A DNA stretch of 64,000 bases from Bryobacterales bacterium KBS 96 (GTDB lineage Bacteria > Acidobacteriota > Terriglobia > Bryobacterales > Bryobacteraceae), in NCBI GenBank assembly GCA_000381625.1, contig KB906767.1, forward strand, positions 3,243,304-3,307,303. Direction: 5' to 3'. The notes under the pieces were generated by a model. It made no database searches, was not told the DNA's origin, and saw nothing but the letters and a program-made list of their open reading frames with translations. The translations under genes were made by a program, and so were the position numbers. Positions 42,947 to 51,677 of the stretch are shown piece by piece (positions within the stretch are counted from its first letter, which is position 1; each line of letters begins with the position of its first letter).

Positions 42947-45376
42947 ATGCCAGGTCATTTCCATTTTCGTTACGCTCTGAGGACACTTCGCAAGAGCCCG
43001 GGTTTCGCGGCAGCCGCCGTGCTTTCGCTGGCTATCGGCATCGCCGCGAACAGCGCTATCTTCAGTCTGGTGAACGGCTTGCTGCTCCATCCGCCGGCGG
43101 TCGATCACCCGGAGCAGGTAGTGGTTCCGCGGGTGAAGTACACCAAGCTCAATCTCAAGAGCATCGTGTTGTCGCTGCCCGACTTCGCGAACGTGCGTGA
43201 CAGCCGCGATGTCTTTGAGACTGCGGCCGCCGCCACGACCCAGTCGTTCAATTACACCGGCGGCGATGTTCCGGAGAGGCTTGTCGGAGCGACGGTCACG
43301 TGGCAATGGTTCGACGTTTTCAAGGCCAATCCTCTCCTCGGCAGGGGTTTCCGAAAAGAGGACGACCAGCCGGGCGCCAACCGCATCGTGATGTTGAGCT
43401 ACGGCGTTTGGCAGCGCCTGTTCGGCGGTGACCGTACGGTTGTGGGCCGAACCGTCGAACTGAACAATACCCCGTACCGCGTTGCCGGAGTGATGCCCGC
43501 GGACTTCCGTTGGCCCACGGAAGCCGAAATCTGGCTACCGCTCGGATTGCCGGCCTCTAGTTACGCCGTGCAGAACCGGTATAACGAAAACTATTTTGTA
43601 ATCGCCCGCATGCGGTCCGGCGTGACCTTCGAGCGCGCTTCGAATTTCATGCGTATTCTCACGCAGCGCGACATCGACCACGACCCGCAGGGCGCTTTCG
43701 CCAAAGCCGCTCAGTGGAGCATGTTCGTTGTTCCTTTGACCGAGTTCACTGCCGGAGATCTGAAAAAGCCGATGTTCATCCTGCTTGGCGCCGTGGGGTT
43801 TGTGTTGCTGATCGCGTGCTCTAACATCGCCGGACTGCTGCTTGTGCGAGGAACCGGGCGGGCGCGGGAGCTGGCGATTCGAACCGCGCTCGGCGCGCAA
43901 CGGGGCGATCTCATCCGCCGGGCGCTTGCCGAAAGCGTTCTCCTCGGCGGCGCTGGAACCATCATCGGATTGTTCGCGGCGACCGGCGTTTTAGGCGGGA
44001 TGGTTGCCCTCGCGCCCGCTGAAATTTCGTCGGGCATTGCCATCCGCGTCGATGCCTATGTCCTCTGGTTTACTGCGGGCGTGGGCGCTTTGTCCGTGCT
44101 GTTGTTCGGTTTGGCGCCTGCGTGGCACATTGCCACGCTCGGCAGCAGCTACGATCAACTGAAACAAGGTGGCCGCTCCGATACGGAAGGGCGCAGCCGC
44201 CACAAACTGCGCGCGGCGCTCGTCATGGGCCAGGTGGCGCTCGCGCTGGTGCTGCTCGCGGGCGCTGGCCTGTTTACAAAGAGCCTTGTGAAAATGCGCG
44301 AGGTGCAAACCGGATTCCAGACACAAGGCGTTATGGCGGCTTCTGTCGCATTGCCCGCATCCCGGTACAAGGACGATGCAAGCCAGATCTCGTTCTTCCG
44401 ATCCGCAGTCGATCGCCTCTCGCAGACTCCCGGCGTGCTGGCCGCCGGGGCGGTGGACACGCTTCCTTTCAGTGGACAGGATAGCTCGGCCTCCTTCACG
44501 ATAGAAGGGCGTGTGCAGAATCCTGGCGACCCCGGCCCCCATGGCGATATTCGCGCTGCAACCCCCGGTTATTTTGCAGCAATGCGCATCCCCTTGCACC
44601 TGGGCCGGCTGTTTACGGACGCGGACCGGGCGGGGACGCAGCCGGTAGCTCTGGTTGATGAGACCTTGGCTCGCGAGTATTGGCCGAATCGCGATCCGGT
44701 CGGGCAGCGAATCCGTAACGACGCGACTTCGCCATGGGCCACGATCGTGGGAGTCGTCGGACATGTGAAGCAGTCGCACTTGGTCGGCGATTCGGGCAAG
44801 GGCGTCTATTACTACGCGATGATGCAGAAGCCGAGGGCCAGCGCCTATTTCACCGTTCGAACCACGGGCGATCCAGAGCGGTTAACGGGAGCGATACGAC
44901 GGGCGGTGCGCGATGCCGATGCAAATCAAGCGGTGTTCGATATGAAATCGATGGACCAGCGAGTCGCCAACGCCGTCGGCCCGCAACGCTTCGCCGTGGT
45001 TCTCCTGTCCGTATTCGCCGCGGTTTCTCTGCTGATGGCCGCGCTTGGCCTCTATGGCGTAATCAGCTACGGCGTGACGCAGCGCACGCGCGAGATCGGT
45101 ATCCGCACGGCCTTGGGCGCCGACCGTAGACAAATTCTTGGCATGATTATCGGTCAAGGGATGCGGCTGGTCGCCGTGGGAGCCGCGGGCGGTTTGGTGC
45201 TCGCCCTCCTCCTGGGCCGCGTGGTCGCGGCACAGCTCTTTGAAGTGAACAGTTTCGATCCGGGAACGTTCCTCCTCACGGCTCTCTTACTGGCCGTGGC
45301 GGCTTTCCTGGCAGCTTACATTCCGGCGTGGCGCGCCACGCGGGTGGACCCGACCAAAGCGCTTCGGCACGAATAA
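42947..45376 (+). CDS. Orphan MacB/FtsX-type permease (ADOP family)
   Basis: An 809-residue double permease: two MacB-type periplasmic domains and two FtsX membrane units, with eight membrane segments in all. The start RYALRTLRKSPGFAAAAVLS and the end PAWRATRVDPTKALRHE are typical of the acidobacterial duplicated orphan permease (ADOP) group, abundant in this phylum. There is no ATPase gene beside it and no nucleotide-binding motif within, so its energy source is unknown. ATG 42947 has AAGGA 4-5 bases upstream and is preferred over the TTG at 42929. It lacks the ~80-residue cytoplasmic N-terminal extension that many ADOPs have. Confidence 0.93.
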   Translation: MPGHFHFRYALRTLRKSPGFAAAAVLSLAIGIAANSAIFSLVNGLLLHPPAVDHPEQVVVPRVKYTKLNLKSIVLSLPDFANVRDSRDVFETAAAATTQSFNYTGGDVPERLVGATVTWQWFDVFKANPLLGRGFRKEDDQPGANRIVMLSYGVWQRLFGGDRTVVGRTVELNNTPYRVAGVMPADFRWPTEAEIWLPLGLPASSYAVQNRYNENYFVIARMRSGVTFERASNFMRILTQRDIDHDPQGAFAKAAQWSMFVVPLTEFTAGDLKKPMFILLGAVGFVLLIACSNIAGLLLVRGTGRARELAIRTALGAQRGDLIRRALAESVLLGGAGTIIGLFAATGVLGGMVALAPAEISSGIAIRVDAYVLWFTAGVGALSVLLFGLAPAWHIATLGSSYDQLKQGGRSDTEGRSRHKLRAALVMGQVALALVLLAGAGLFTKSLVKMREVQTGFQTQGVMAASVALPASRYKDDASQISFFRSAVDRLSQTPGVLAAGAVDTLPFSGQDSSASFTIEGRVQNPGDPGPHGDIRAATPGYFAAMRIPLHLGRLFTDADRAGTQPVALVDETLAREYWPNRDPVGQRIRNDATSPWATIVGVVGHVKQSHLVGDSGKGVYYYAMMQKPRASAYFTVRTTGDPERLTGAIRRAVRDADANQAVFDMKSMDQRVANAVGPQRFAVVLLSVFAAVSLLMAALGLYGVISYGVTQRTREIGIRTALGADRRQILGMIIGQGMRLVAVGAAGGLVLALLLGRVVAAQLFEVNSFDPGTFLLTALLLAVAAFLAAYIPAWRATRVDPTKALRHE

Positions 45377-45381
45377 CAATC

Positions 45382-45972
45382 TCAGCGGCCCTTCGTTGAC
45401 GCTCCGAATAGTTGAAGCAATTTTCGCGTAACGCCTCGAAAGAACGGGCCGCCCGAAATTCCGGCAATGAGCAACGCGCCGAACAGACCCATCGCTTCGA
45501 AACTTTCACGTCCCTGTCGCTGCCAGTAGACGTCTTTCAGATTCAGCCATAACGCGAATTCGTCCAGCGTCAAGGCCGCCGCCACTCCATACAGCATGGA
45601 CATGAATCGCCCCAACCACCGCCAGGAACTCCGGGAGCCGGTCCCGATCTCGATCAGCCAACCATAGCCGACCAGCAGCAGAAGCAAAATTCCCCAGACG
45701 AGATGGTGAATGTGGCGGCCGCGCATCGATACATCGTGAAATGGTCCAACGTCATTGTGAATTGCGATCGTGATGCCTCGCACCACTAGCACGGCGATAA
45801 AGAATCCAACAGCCGCAAGAAACAAACGTTCTCGCCGCGATTCCGCGAGCTGCTGTTTATAAATGGCGCGGAGACTGCTTCGGGAGACCACGAACGCTAG
45901 CAGGCCAAGGATGAGCCCGATCGCTAGCGGCAAAATCCAGAAGCTTCTGTGTGTCCACGGCATGGCTGTCAT
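45382..45972 (-). CDS. Conserved-type multi-pass membrane protein of unknown function
   Basis: A 196-residue protein with about five hydrophobic segments (e.g. FWILPLAIGLILGLLAFVV; GILLLLLVGYGWLIEI). Between segments two and three lies the conserved-looking HDVSMRGRHIHHLVWG, with His residues that could bind metal or lipid, and later LTLDEFALWLNLKDVYW. The family is not recognised. The start (45972 or the second ATG at 45963) has no clear ribosome site. It is convergent with the permease gene, with only five bases between stops. Confidence 0.65.
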   Translation of the reverse strand: MTAMPWTHRSFWILPLAIGLILGLLAFVVSRSSLRAIYKQQLAESRRERLFLAAVGFFIAVLVVRGITIAIHNDVGPFHDVSMRGRHIHHLVWGILLLLLVGYGWLIEIGTGSRSSWRWLGRFMSMLYGVAAALTLDEFALWLNLKDVYWQRQGRESFEAMGLFGALLIAGISGGPFFRGVTRKLLQLFGASTKGR

Positions 45973-46106
45973 CGTATCGACTTCGCGATACGATTTGCCG
46001 CAGGACCGTTGGGCAATTCGGTTGTCGATCGTACCGGCGAACTGCTGCGAGGCGCATTTGAACGGTTTTGTGGTCGAATGCCCGGCGTGTCATCATCGGA
46101 AACGGA

Positions 46107-46874
46107 ATGACCCGCCGCCGCTTCGCGCAGGCAATTGGAGGATTCAGTCTCTTGACCGCTCCCTATCTTGCAGTGTCTGCCGCAAAAGGCAAGATTTACG
46201 TTGTCCGGAACTATCTTTTGAAAAACGGAACGCAACTGGCGCGCTGGCATAAGTTCATGGAGGCCGCCCTGCCTGAACTGCGGAAGCTGCAAGCGCCGCC
46301 TTCCATTTACCTGGAAGCGATGATTGCGCCTCACATGCCACAAACGATGACGATCATGGAATTTGAATCGCTCGACCAGTGGCAATCGATTCAATCGCCG
46401 CTCGCGAGCTCGGCGGCTTACCGGCAAGGTTTCGCGCAGTGGGAAGCCGGAGATGAGCCGCCCTACGAATCGTATTCAGAGCGGTTGTTGGCCGCAACTA
46501 CGTTTAATCCGGGGCTTTCCTTGGAAGCGAACGGACCGGCGCGCATTTTCGAATACAGAATCTATCACTCGCCGGCTTACCGGCAGTTGCAGGCCTTGAA
46601 CGAGCGCTTTGCCGGTCCCGAGATCGCTATATTTCATAGGACGGGAGTGAAGCCGATTCTTTATACCAACGCATTGAGCGGAGATGCGCTCCCGAACCTC
46701 ACGTACCTGACGCCGTTCGAAAATCTCGGCGCCCGGGAAAAGGCATGGGCCTCCTTTACCACCGATCCGGAGTGGTTGAAGTTACGGGCGGAATCGGTGG
46801 AGAAGTACGGACAAATTTCGAGCGTGATGCATATCAGCTTGTGGAGACCGGCCATCTATTCGCCGGTGAAGTAA
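46107..46874 (+). CDS. Secreted NIPSNAP-family protein
   Basis: A 255-residue protein with a twin-arginine-like leader (MTRRRFAQAIGGFSLLTAPY), so possibly Tat-exported. Two NIPSNAP-type ferredoxin-like repeats follow (~30-110 and ~130-250), with IYVVRNYLLKNGTQLARWHK in the first and FEYRIYHSPAYRQLQALNER in the second. The function of NIPSNAP proteins is poorly known. ATG 46107 is chosen because the RR motif follows at once and GGAAACGGA precedes it. The TPR gene starts 21 bases on, so they are probably co-transcribed. Confidence 0.85.
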   Translation: MTRRRFAQAIGGFSLLTAPYLAVSAAKGKIYVVRNYLLKNGTQLARWHKFMEAALPELRKLQAPPSIYLEAMIAPHMPQTMTIMEFESLDQWQSIQSPLASSAAYRQGFAQWEAGDEPPYESYSERLLAATTFNPGLSLEANGPARIFEYRIYHSPAYRQLQALNERFAGPEIAIFHRTGVKPILYTNALSGDALPNLTYLTPFENLGAREKAWASFTTDPEWLKLRAESVEKYGQISSVMHISLWRPAIYSPVK

Positions 46875-46895
46875 CTGAAGACGAGGTTTGGCTGA

Positions 46896-48104
46896 TTGAT
46901 CGCACTGGCTCTTGCATTATTGCTGTTTGCGGCGGATCCAAAGCAGGCTCTGCCGCTGATTCAGCGCGGGCTACTCGACCTCCAGCAGGGAAAGCTGACC
47001 GAAGCGCAATCAACTCTGGAACAGGCCGCTAAGCTCGATCCAGCTAATCCCTATGTGTGGACGTCGCTCGCCGAGACTTACTTGCGCTTGAAGCGGCCGC
47101 AGCAAGCGCAAGAAGCCGCACAGAAGGCCGAGGGCGCCGGCAATGGCAACCCGGTGGTCGCGCATGCGCTTGCGATGTTTTATTCAAAAACGGGCGAGTT
47201 TGGCCGCGCCGCGCAATTCGAAGAGCAGTTCGCCGCAAGTAATGGCGCGGATGCCGGGGCGCTGGACAGAGCGGCGGGTCTTTATCTGAATGCCGGTGAT
47301 GCGGCGAAAGCGCTCCCCCTCGCGCGGGAGGCGGCGCGCGCCCATCCCTCCGCTGCCGCCGAAGATACGCTAGGCCGCGCGCTGGTCGCCGCGGGCCAAC
47401 CCGATGAAGGCAGAAAGCATCTGGCCGAAGCCTGGAAACAACAGAACTCAAGTGCCGAAATCGCATTCGATTATGTACAGTTGCTGCTTCACGATCAAGA
47501 CTTCACCGAGGCCGCGGCGGTCTTGGAACAGGCGCTGCGGTCAAATCCGAAGAACGCCCAGCTCACGCTTGCCCTCGGGGTAGCGCGTTATGGGCAGCGG
47601 CGTTTCGAAGAGGCCATCGCTGCATTTCTGAATACGATTGCGATTGATCCGCGCATCGAGCAGCCGTATGTGTTCCTCGGACGCATGCTGGACCAGGCCG
47701 GCGCCCACTTGGCGGCTATCAAGAAAGTGGACGAAGTGTGGGCCGCGGCGAATCCGAAGAATGCCGCGGCACAGCTTCAACTGGCGAAGACAATCCTGGC
47801 GTCCGGCGGCGGACAGGATCAGGTGGAACCGCTGCTGCGGCGCGCCATTGTGCTCGATTCGCGCAATTGGGAAGCGCATTATCAGTTGGGATTGTTGCTC
47901 TCGAAAAAACACGCGTATCGTGAAGCCGCGGAGGAGCTTACCAGCAGCATCAAACTGAACCCGAAAGATCCGCTGCCGCATTATCATTTGGCGCGCGTTT
48001 ACGACAGGCTGGGTATGCCCGGTCGCGCCAGGGAAGAACGTGAAATTCACCAGCGTTTGACAAGTCCAACTGGCGGGGGAATGTCGAATGTGGCGCCCCA
48101 ATGA
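46896..48104 (+). CDS. Tetratricopeptide-repeat protein
   Basis: A 402-residue protein made almost wholly of TPR helical pairs (about ten), e.g. KLTEAQSTLEQAAKLDPANP, QRRFEEAIAAFLNTIAIDPR and HAYREAAEELTSSIKLNPKD. TPRs are protein-binding scaffolds. The short hydrophobic start IALALALLLFAAD suggests secretion or a membrane anchor. It starts at TTG 46896 with GAGG upstream. It follows the NIPSNAP gene by 21 bases and is convergent with rlmB, 7 bases from its stop. Confidence 0.88.
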   Translation: MIALALALLLFAADPKQALPLIQRGLLDLQQGKLTEAQSTLEQAAKLDPANPYVWTSLAETYLRLKRPQQAQEAAQKAEGAGNGNPVVAHALAMFYSKTGEFGRAAQFEEQFAASNGADAGALDRAAGLYLNAGDAAKALPLAREAARAHPSAAAEDTLGRALVAAGQPDEGRKHLAEAWKQQNSSAEIAFDYVQLLLHDQDFTEAAAVLEQALRSNPKNAQLTLALGVARYGQRRFEEAIAAFLNTIAIDPRIEQPYVFLGRMLDQAGAHLAAIKKVDEVWAAANPKNAAAQLQLAKTILASGGGQDQVEPLLRRAIVLDSRNWEAHYQLGLLLSKKHAYREAAEELTSSIKLNPKDPLPHYHLARVYDRLGMPGRAREEREIHQRLTSPTGGGMSNVAPQ

Positions 48105-48111
48105 TCGGCGC

Positions 48112-48828
48112 CTATGCTCCTGCGCGTCTTCGTTTCCAATCGAACAGCACCACTCCGGCAGCGACCGAGACGTTTAGAGATGAAACAGCGCCTGCCATCG
48201 GAATACTGACGAGGAAATCGCAATGCTTTTTCACGCTGTCGTGTAACCCTTTGCCCTCGCTTCCCAGAACGATAGCGGCCGGTTCCGTGTACTTCACGCG
48301 ATCGTAAGCCTCGACGCCCCGTTCATCCAGACCGTAAATCCAGAAGCGGCGCTGCTTTAGTTGCTCGAGCAGACGGCTGATATTGGTAACGCGGACAATG
48401 GGCATGTATTCGAGCGCGCCCGCGGAGACCCGAGCAACCGTTTCGGATAGTGGCGCCGACCGCCTTTCGGGAACAATGATGCCGCTCGCCCCCGCGGCGT
48501 GCGCGGTCCGGATAATGGCGCCGAGATTATGCGGATCTTCGACACCGTCCAGGACGACCATGAGCCGGGCATCCGGCAACGTCTCTTCGAGCTCGGCATA
48601 TTGATGAGCCACCCCGAACGCGATGACCCCCTGGTGCGAGAGTCCCTTCGCGGCTCGATCGAGGGCTTCGCGAGATTCGAAACGCACTGGCACGGACTGG
48701 TCCCGGCACAGCGTCACGATCTCCTGAATACGCGCGCCGGAGGAACCCTTCGCGATCAAGACCTTATCGAAGGCCCGCCGAGCACGAAGAGCTTCGCGGA
48801 CGGGATGAATACCGAGCGTGACACCCAT
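48112..48828 (-). CDS. rlmB: 23S rRNA ribose methyltransferase, TrmH/SpoU family (RlmB-like)
   Basis: A 238-residue SPOUT enzyme that 2'-O-methylates a guanosine in 23S rRNA with S-adenosylmethionine. The substrate-binding N-domain is at ~1-75 (LGIHPVREALRARRAF). The three SpoU motifs are clear: DGVEDPHNLGAIIRTAHAAG, IVLGSEGKGL and SIPMAGAVSSLNVSVAAGVV, which form the deep trefoil knot. ATG 48828 has AAGGGTGAC upstream. RlmB is the best fit; another SpoU target remains possible. Confidence 0.9.
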   Translation of the reverse strand: MGVTLGIHPVREALRARRAFDKVLIAKGSSGARIQEIVTLCRDQSVPVRFESREALDRAAKGLSHQGVIAFGVAHQYAELEETLPDARLMVVLDGVEDPHNLGAIIRTAHAAGASGIIVPERRSAPLSETVARVSAGALEYMPIVRVTNISRLLEQLKQRRFWIYGLDERGVEAYDRVKYTEPAAIVLGSEGKGLHDSVKKHCDFLVSIPMAGAVSSLNVSVAAGVVLFDWKRRRAGA

Positions 48829-48985
48829 GTCACCCTTGATGGTAACGGCTCATCAATTGGCGCGAAAGTGGAAGCGTGCGCTCAGGCGAGTCCGACTAAC
48901 CACCGCTTCGTGATACAAATGCCGCCGCCTTTCGTATTTAATCCTACTTTCAATAGATAAATATCTTTCGATAGTCAGCCCTGAA

Positions 48986-49002
48986 ATGGGGTCCGTCCCC
49001 AT
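48986..49002. repeat. GGGGTCCGTCCCC palindrome
   Basis: ATGGGG-TCCGT-CCCCAT is a perfect 6-base-arm palindrome in the 275-base rlmB/RDD spacer; a related GCTGGGGACACGA motif lies 30 bases away. Short palindromes of this type are common as REP-like repeats in several phyla. No transposase is nearby. The rest of the gap has no gene. Confidence 0.45.
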
Positions 49003-49103
49003 GGCGCAGGCCAAGAGGAGATCGTGGCAAGCTGGGGACACGATATGGCGGACGGTTGGAGTGGTTTCGAGAGAGATAACCCGCAGTATCGCCAGAACGT
49101 GGG

Positions 49104-49793
49104 TTAGGCCCGGGCCGTGGGACTGGTCAAGCGGCCTGTGGAGCGGTATTCGTGAACCAGCGATGCCAACGTGCACTCGATATCGGCGCGATCGGCTTCG
49201 GTAAGCGTGAGCTTCGGCTCAACGCGGTGCAGAATTTCGTGAGCCATGCGGCGGCGGACATCTGGAAGTAGATCGTGACGGCGCCCTAGGAAGGCGTCGA
49301 TTAACGAGATGTCCTCGATCGCGAGCCGGCTGGCTCCGAGAGAGGAGGACAAGACCGAAGATGGCGAAACGCTCCAGGAACCGCGGGCCGCATCAACTGA
49401 CTTTTCGAAGATGACGATGGAACCCGCCACGAAGTCACCCAAGCGCTTGCTCTGCGAGTTGAACATCGCCGTCAGAACACCCACCGCATAGAAACCGGGT
49501 AACTGGTCGTGCGACCAAAGATAAACGACGATTCCAAGGACAAGGGCAACTAGGGCAGTACCGGCCGACACTGCGAGGCCGTGTGCCGGGAGCATGACGG
49601 TTCGAGCCTTGTCGCCCTGGCCAATGACAACCGGATGCTGGATATAGAGTACTTGCAGCAGGCCAAGCGCAAGCGTCAGCAGGTGAGGGATGGCGGCGAT
49701 CCCCATGAAGACCGGAAAGTGCCGGCGGTACAGAGAAAAGGTCCGGTCCAGAACCTCCCCCAGCGACAGCGGGCGCAAGTCGAGATGGTTCAT
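49104..49793 (-). CDS. Apparent fusion: membrane-protein N-terminus joined to an RDD-family C-terminus
   Basis: A 229-residue protein. Residues 1-~55 (LRPLSLGEVLDRTFSLYRRH) match the start of a class of large multi-pass membrane proteins. Residues ~100-229 look like the last part of an RDD protein (SKRLGDFVAGSIVIFEKS, then FLGRRHDLLPDVRRRM and a helical tail). The middle and the arginine-aspartate core of the RDD domain are absent. The simplest reading is an in-frame deletion that fused two neighbouring genes. Both ends are in frame with good codon use, so it may still be expressed; GAGAGGGACC precedes the ATG. Confidence 0.7.
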   Translation of the reverse strand: MNHLDLRPLSLGEVLDRTFSLYRRHFPVFMGIAAIPHLLTLALGLLQVLYIQHPVVIGQGDKARTVMLPAHGLAVSAGTALVALVLGIVVYLWSHDQLPGFYAVGVLTAMFNSQSKRLGDFVAGSIVIFEKSVDAARGSWSVSPSSVLSSSLGASRLAIEDISLIDAFLGRRHDLLPDVRRRMAHEILHRVEPKLTLTEADRADIECTLASLVHEYRSTGRLTSPTARA

Positions 49794-49907
49794 CGGTCCC
49801 TCTCGATATTGTTCGATTTAGGAGCACCATCATAGCAGCGATCTACCGCGGATCGTAGGGTTAAAAGTACCGCTAGTAGGGAGCGTACGGAGAGGCGCCG
49901 ATGCCGC

Positions 49908-49929
49908 CTTTATAGCCGCCTCTATAAAG
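49908..49929. promoter_or_regulatory. AT-rich palindrome upstream of the RDD-fusion gene
   Basis: CTTTATAG-CCGCCT-CTATAAAG has perfect 8-base arms, in a spacer between two divergently arranged genes (49793 minus, 50068 plus). It could be an operator or a -10-containing symmetric site. No regulator gene is adjacent. Confidence 0.4.
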
Positions 49930-50019
49930 ATGCTCGACGGCACGGGACGGACGGCGAACTGAAAGTTCATCGCTGCACGCTAAAGGCGTGCGCCACGAAC
50001 CCCTACGGCGAGGGCTGAC

Positions 50020-50050
50020 CCGCTGGAACTTCGCATCGGAGTTCCAGCGG
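50020..50050. repeat. Hairpin before the DsbA-like gene
   Basis: CCGCTGGAACT (50020-50030) and AGTTCCAGCGG (50040-50050) are perfect 11-base arms with a 9-base loop, ending 17 bases before the next ATG. Thirty bases upstream is GCACGC-TAAAG-GCGTGC, also perfect. These two hairpins make the spacer look like a REP-type repeat rather than a simple promoter. Confidence 0.5.
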
Positions 50051-50067
50051 CCCGCATCGTTATTGAT

Positions 50068-50661
50068 ATGCAACAGAACGTTACGGGCGAAGTTTTGGCC
50101 AACGTGAGCGGCGACAGCCTTGCGCTCTCGACACTGTTATTACCCATCCAGCCGGACGACCATGTGGAAGGCTCTCCGCAGGCTCAGTACACGCTTGTCG
50201 AGTATGGCGACTATGAGTGCCCCGCCTGCGGCCAACTGTTTCGGACAATTCGTGAAATCCGCGAGCAACTTGGTGAGGACATCCGCCTGGTTTTCCGCCA
50301 TTACCCACTCTCCGGCGCGCATCCTCGCGCCCAACAGGCGGCGGAAGCGGCCGAAGCAGCCGGCGCCCAGGATCACTTCTGGGAGATGCACAATCTTCTG
50401 TTCGGACACCAAGCCGCTCTTGCGAGCAAAGATCTCTATCGGTATTCGGAGCAACTGGGGCTGGACTCCAAGCGGCTCCGCAGAGAACTCAAGGACCACG
50501 TGTACGAGGAGCGGGTGCGCGAAGATTTCCGCCGTGGCGTCATGAACGGAGTCTATGCAACTCCCGGGCTGTTTATCAACGGTGTTCGATACAGTGGCGG
50601 GCTGGATTTCGATTCGATTCTGAACAGGCTGAAACAGGCAAGCGACGACTTCGCCGGCTAA
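50068..50661 (+). CDS. DsbA-family thiol-disulfide protein, cytoplasmic
   Basis: A 197-residue thioredoxin-fold protein with the active site CPAC (Cys51, Cys54) after VEYGDYE, the cis-Pro loop in YATPGLFINGVRY, and the helical insertion of the DsbA/FrnE type (~65-150). No signal peptide is seen, so unlike DsbA it should act inside the cell, perhaps as an antioxidant-linked or detoxification isomerase. The start ATG 50068 has no ribosome site and a hairpin just upstream; V6 or M-only alternatives were not better. Confidence 0.88.
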   Translation: MQQNVTGEVLANVSGDSLALSTLLLPIQPDDHVEGSPQAQYTLVEYGDYECPACGQLFRTIREIREQLGEDIRLVFRHYPLSGAHPRAQQAAEAAEAAGAQDHFWEMHNLLFGHQAALASKDLYRYSEQLGLDSKRLRRELKDHVYEERVREDFRRGVMNGVYATPGLFINGVRYSGGLDFDSILNRLKQASDDFAG

Positions 50662-50719
50662 CGATTGCAGGCGCGGCGTGACGACACTTCTGGCACGCCG
50701 CATCAACCTAACTTCAGTA

Positions 50720-51055
50720 CTACAGTTTCAGCGATTTGACTTTGATGGTGTTGCCCTCGCGGTCGCCTGTCACCGTGGCGCGCAGATGATCGTTTGCATG
50801 GGAGGCCTTCAATGCGGCCACAGCTTCCTCGTTACCCTGGGCATCGAATTTCAAAAACGACCCGTCGGCCGTCACGATGCCATACCCGCTCTTCGAGCAT
50901 TGCAGCGCACATTTCCGCGTGTGCACGTCGGGATTGTCTTTGACTTTCGTGGAGCAGTTCACATCGACAATCGAGACGTTATTCCATGTCTCCGCGGCGC
51001 AGAGAAGCGGCGCGCCGAAGAGCATTATCAGGCTTACAGACTTGTATAGATTCAT
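50720..51055 (-). CDS. Secreted small protein with paired cysteines
   Basis: A 111-residue protein with a signal peptide (MNLYKSVSLIMLFGAPLLCA). The mature part (~22-111) has three Cys (VNCSTKV; RKCALQCSKSG), some of which may pair, and a small beta-rich domain (KSLKL at the end). I do not recognise the family. It lies after a DoxX gene on the same strand, 38 bases on, so they may share a transcript. An iron- or copper-stress role is possible but unsupported. Confidence 0.6.
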   Translation of the reverse strand: MNLYKSVSLIMLFGAPLLCAAETWNNVSIVDVNCSTKVKDNPDVHTRKCALQCSKSGYGIVTADGSFLKFDAQGNEEAVAALKASHANDHLRATVTGDREGNTIKVKSLKL

Positions 51056-51093
51056 AGTTACTTTCTCCTTGAGATTGCGATAGCCAGGGGACG

Positions 51094-51537
51094 TTATAAC
51101 GTTCTCGCTGGTCGCGCCGGCTTATTCCCAAACGCGGACTGCAACGTGCTTGCGGCGGCCCCTGGCTGCTTTAGCGCCGTCAGTTGAGCCAGAACAAACG
51201 CCGCGATGGCAACTTCGACGTCACGAACCGCTATATCGAAGAATCCGCCTGACGTGAGTAGATTAACGGCGATCAGCACAAGCCACACGGATGCGATGTA
51301 GGCGCCGACTCGCGTCCACCGGGTGAGAATAGCGAGTCCGACAGCCATTTCCACGATACCGGCCAGGTGCATGAACGTTTTCCCACTCACCGGCAACAGC
51401 TTTTCGGCGACGGGGCTTAGATACATGCCCCAATCCGCCAGAATGTTAAAGAACTTGTCCGCGCCCGCCAAAAACGCAGCCAATCCAATACCAACCCTGA
51501 GAGCCCACCACGAAGAATCGAGTTTGTTGTCTAACAT
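51094..51537 (-). CDS. DoxX-family membrane protein
   Basis: A 147-residue protein with four membrane segments (WWALRVGIGLAAFLAGADKF; EMAVGLAILTRWTRVGAYIA and others), the DoxX/DoxD fold. KFFNILADW and AGIVEMAVG fit the family. DoxX proteins are linked to thiol redox balance or respiration in some bacteria, but the role is not settled. The ATG at 51537 is chosen because the first membrane segment follows; the longer frame has no homology. It is divergent from the ECF sigma gene, so it may be regulated with it. Confidence 0.85.
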   Translation of the reverse strand: MLDNKLDSSWWALRVGIGLAAFLAGADKFFNILADWGMYLSPVAEKLLPVSGKTFMHLAGIVEMAVGLAILTRWTRVGAYIASVWLVLIAVNLLTSGGFFDIAVRDVEVAIAAFVLAQLTALKQPGAAASTLQSAFGNKPARPARTL

Positions 51538-51677
51538 GATTGCCGTTTTCTTTTGTTGAAGTAAACCGACTTGCACCAGTACAGAGTGCCGAACTCCCTT
51601 TCCGTTGCAAACAAACTAAACTGGAAGAAAGTAACGCTCTGGAGACGTACGGGCTCCTTATCGGGAAGGAACTGAAC

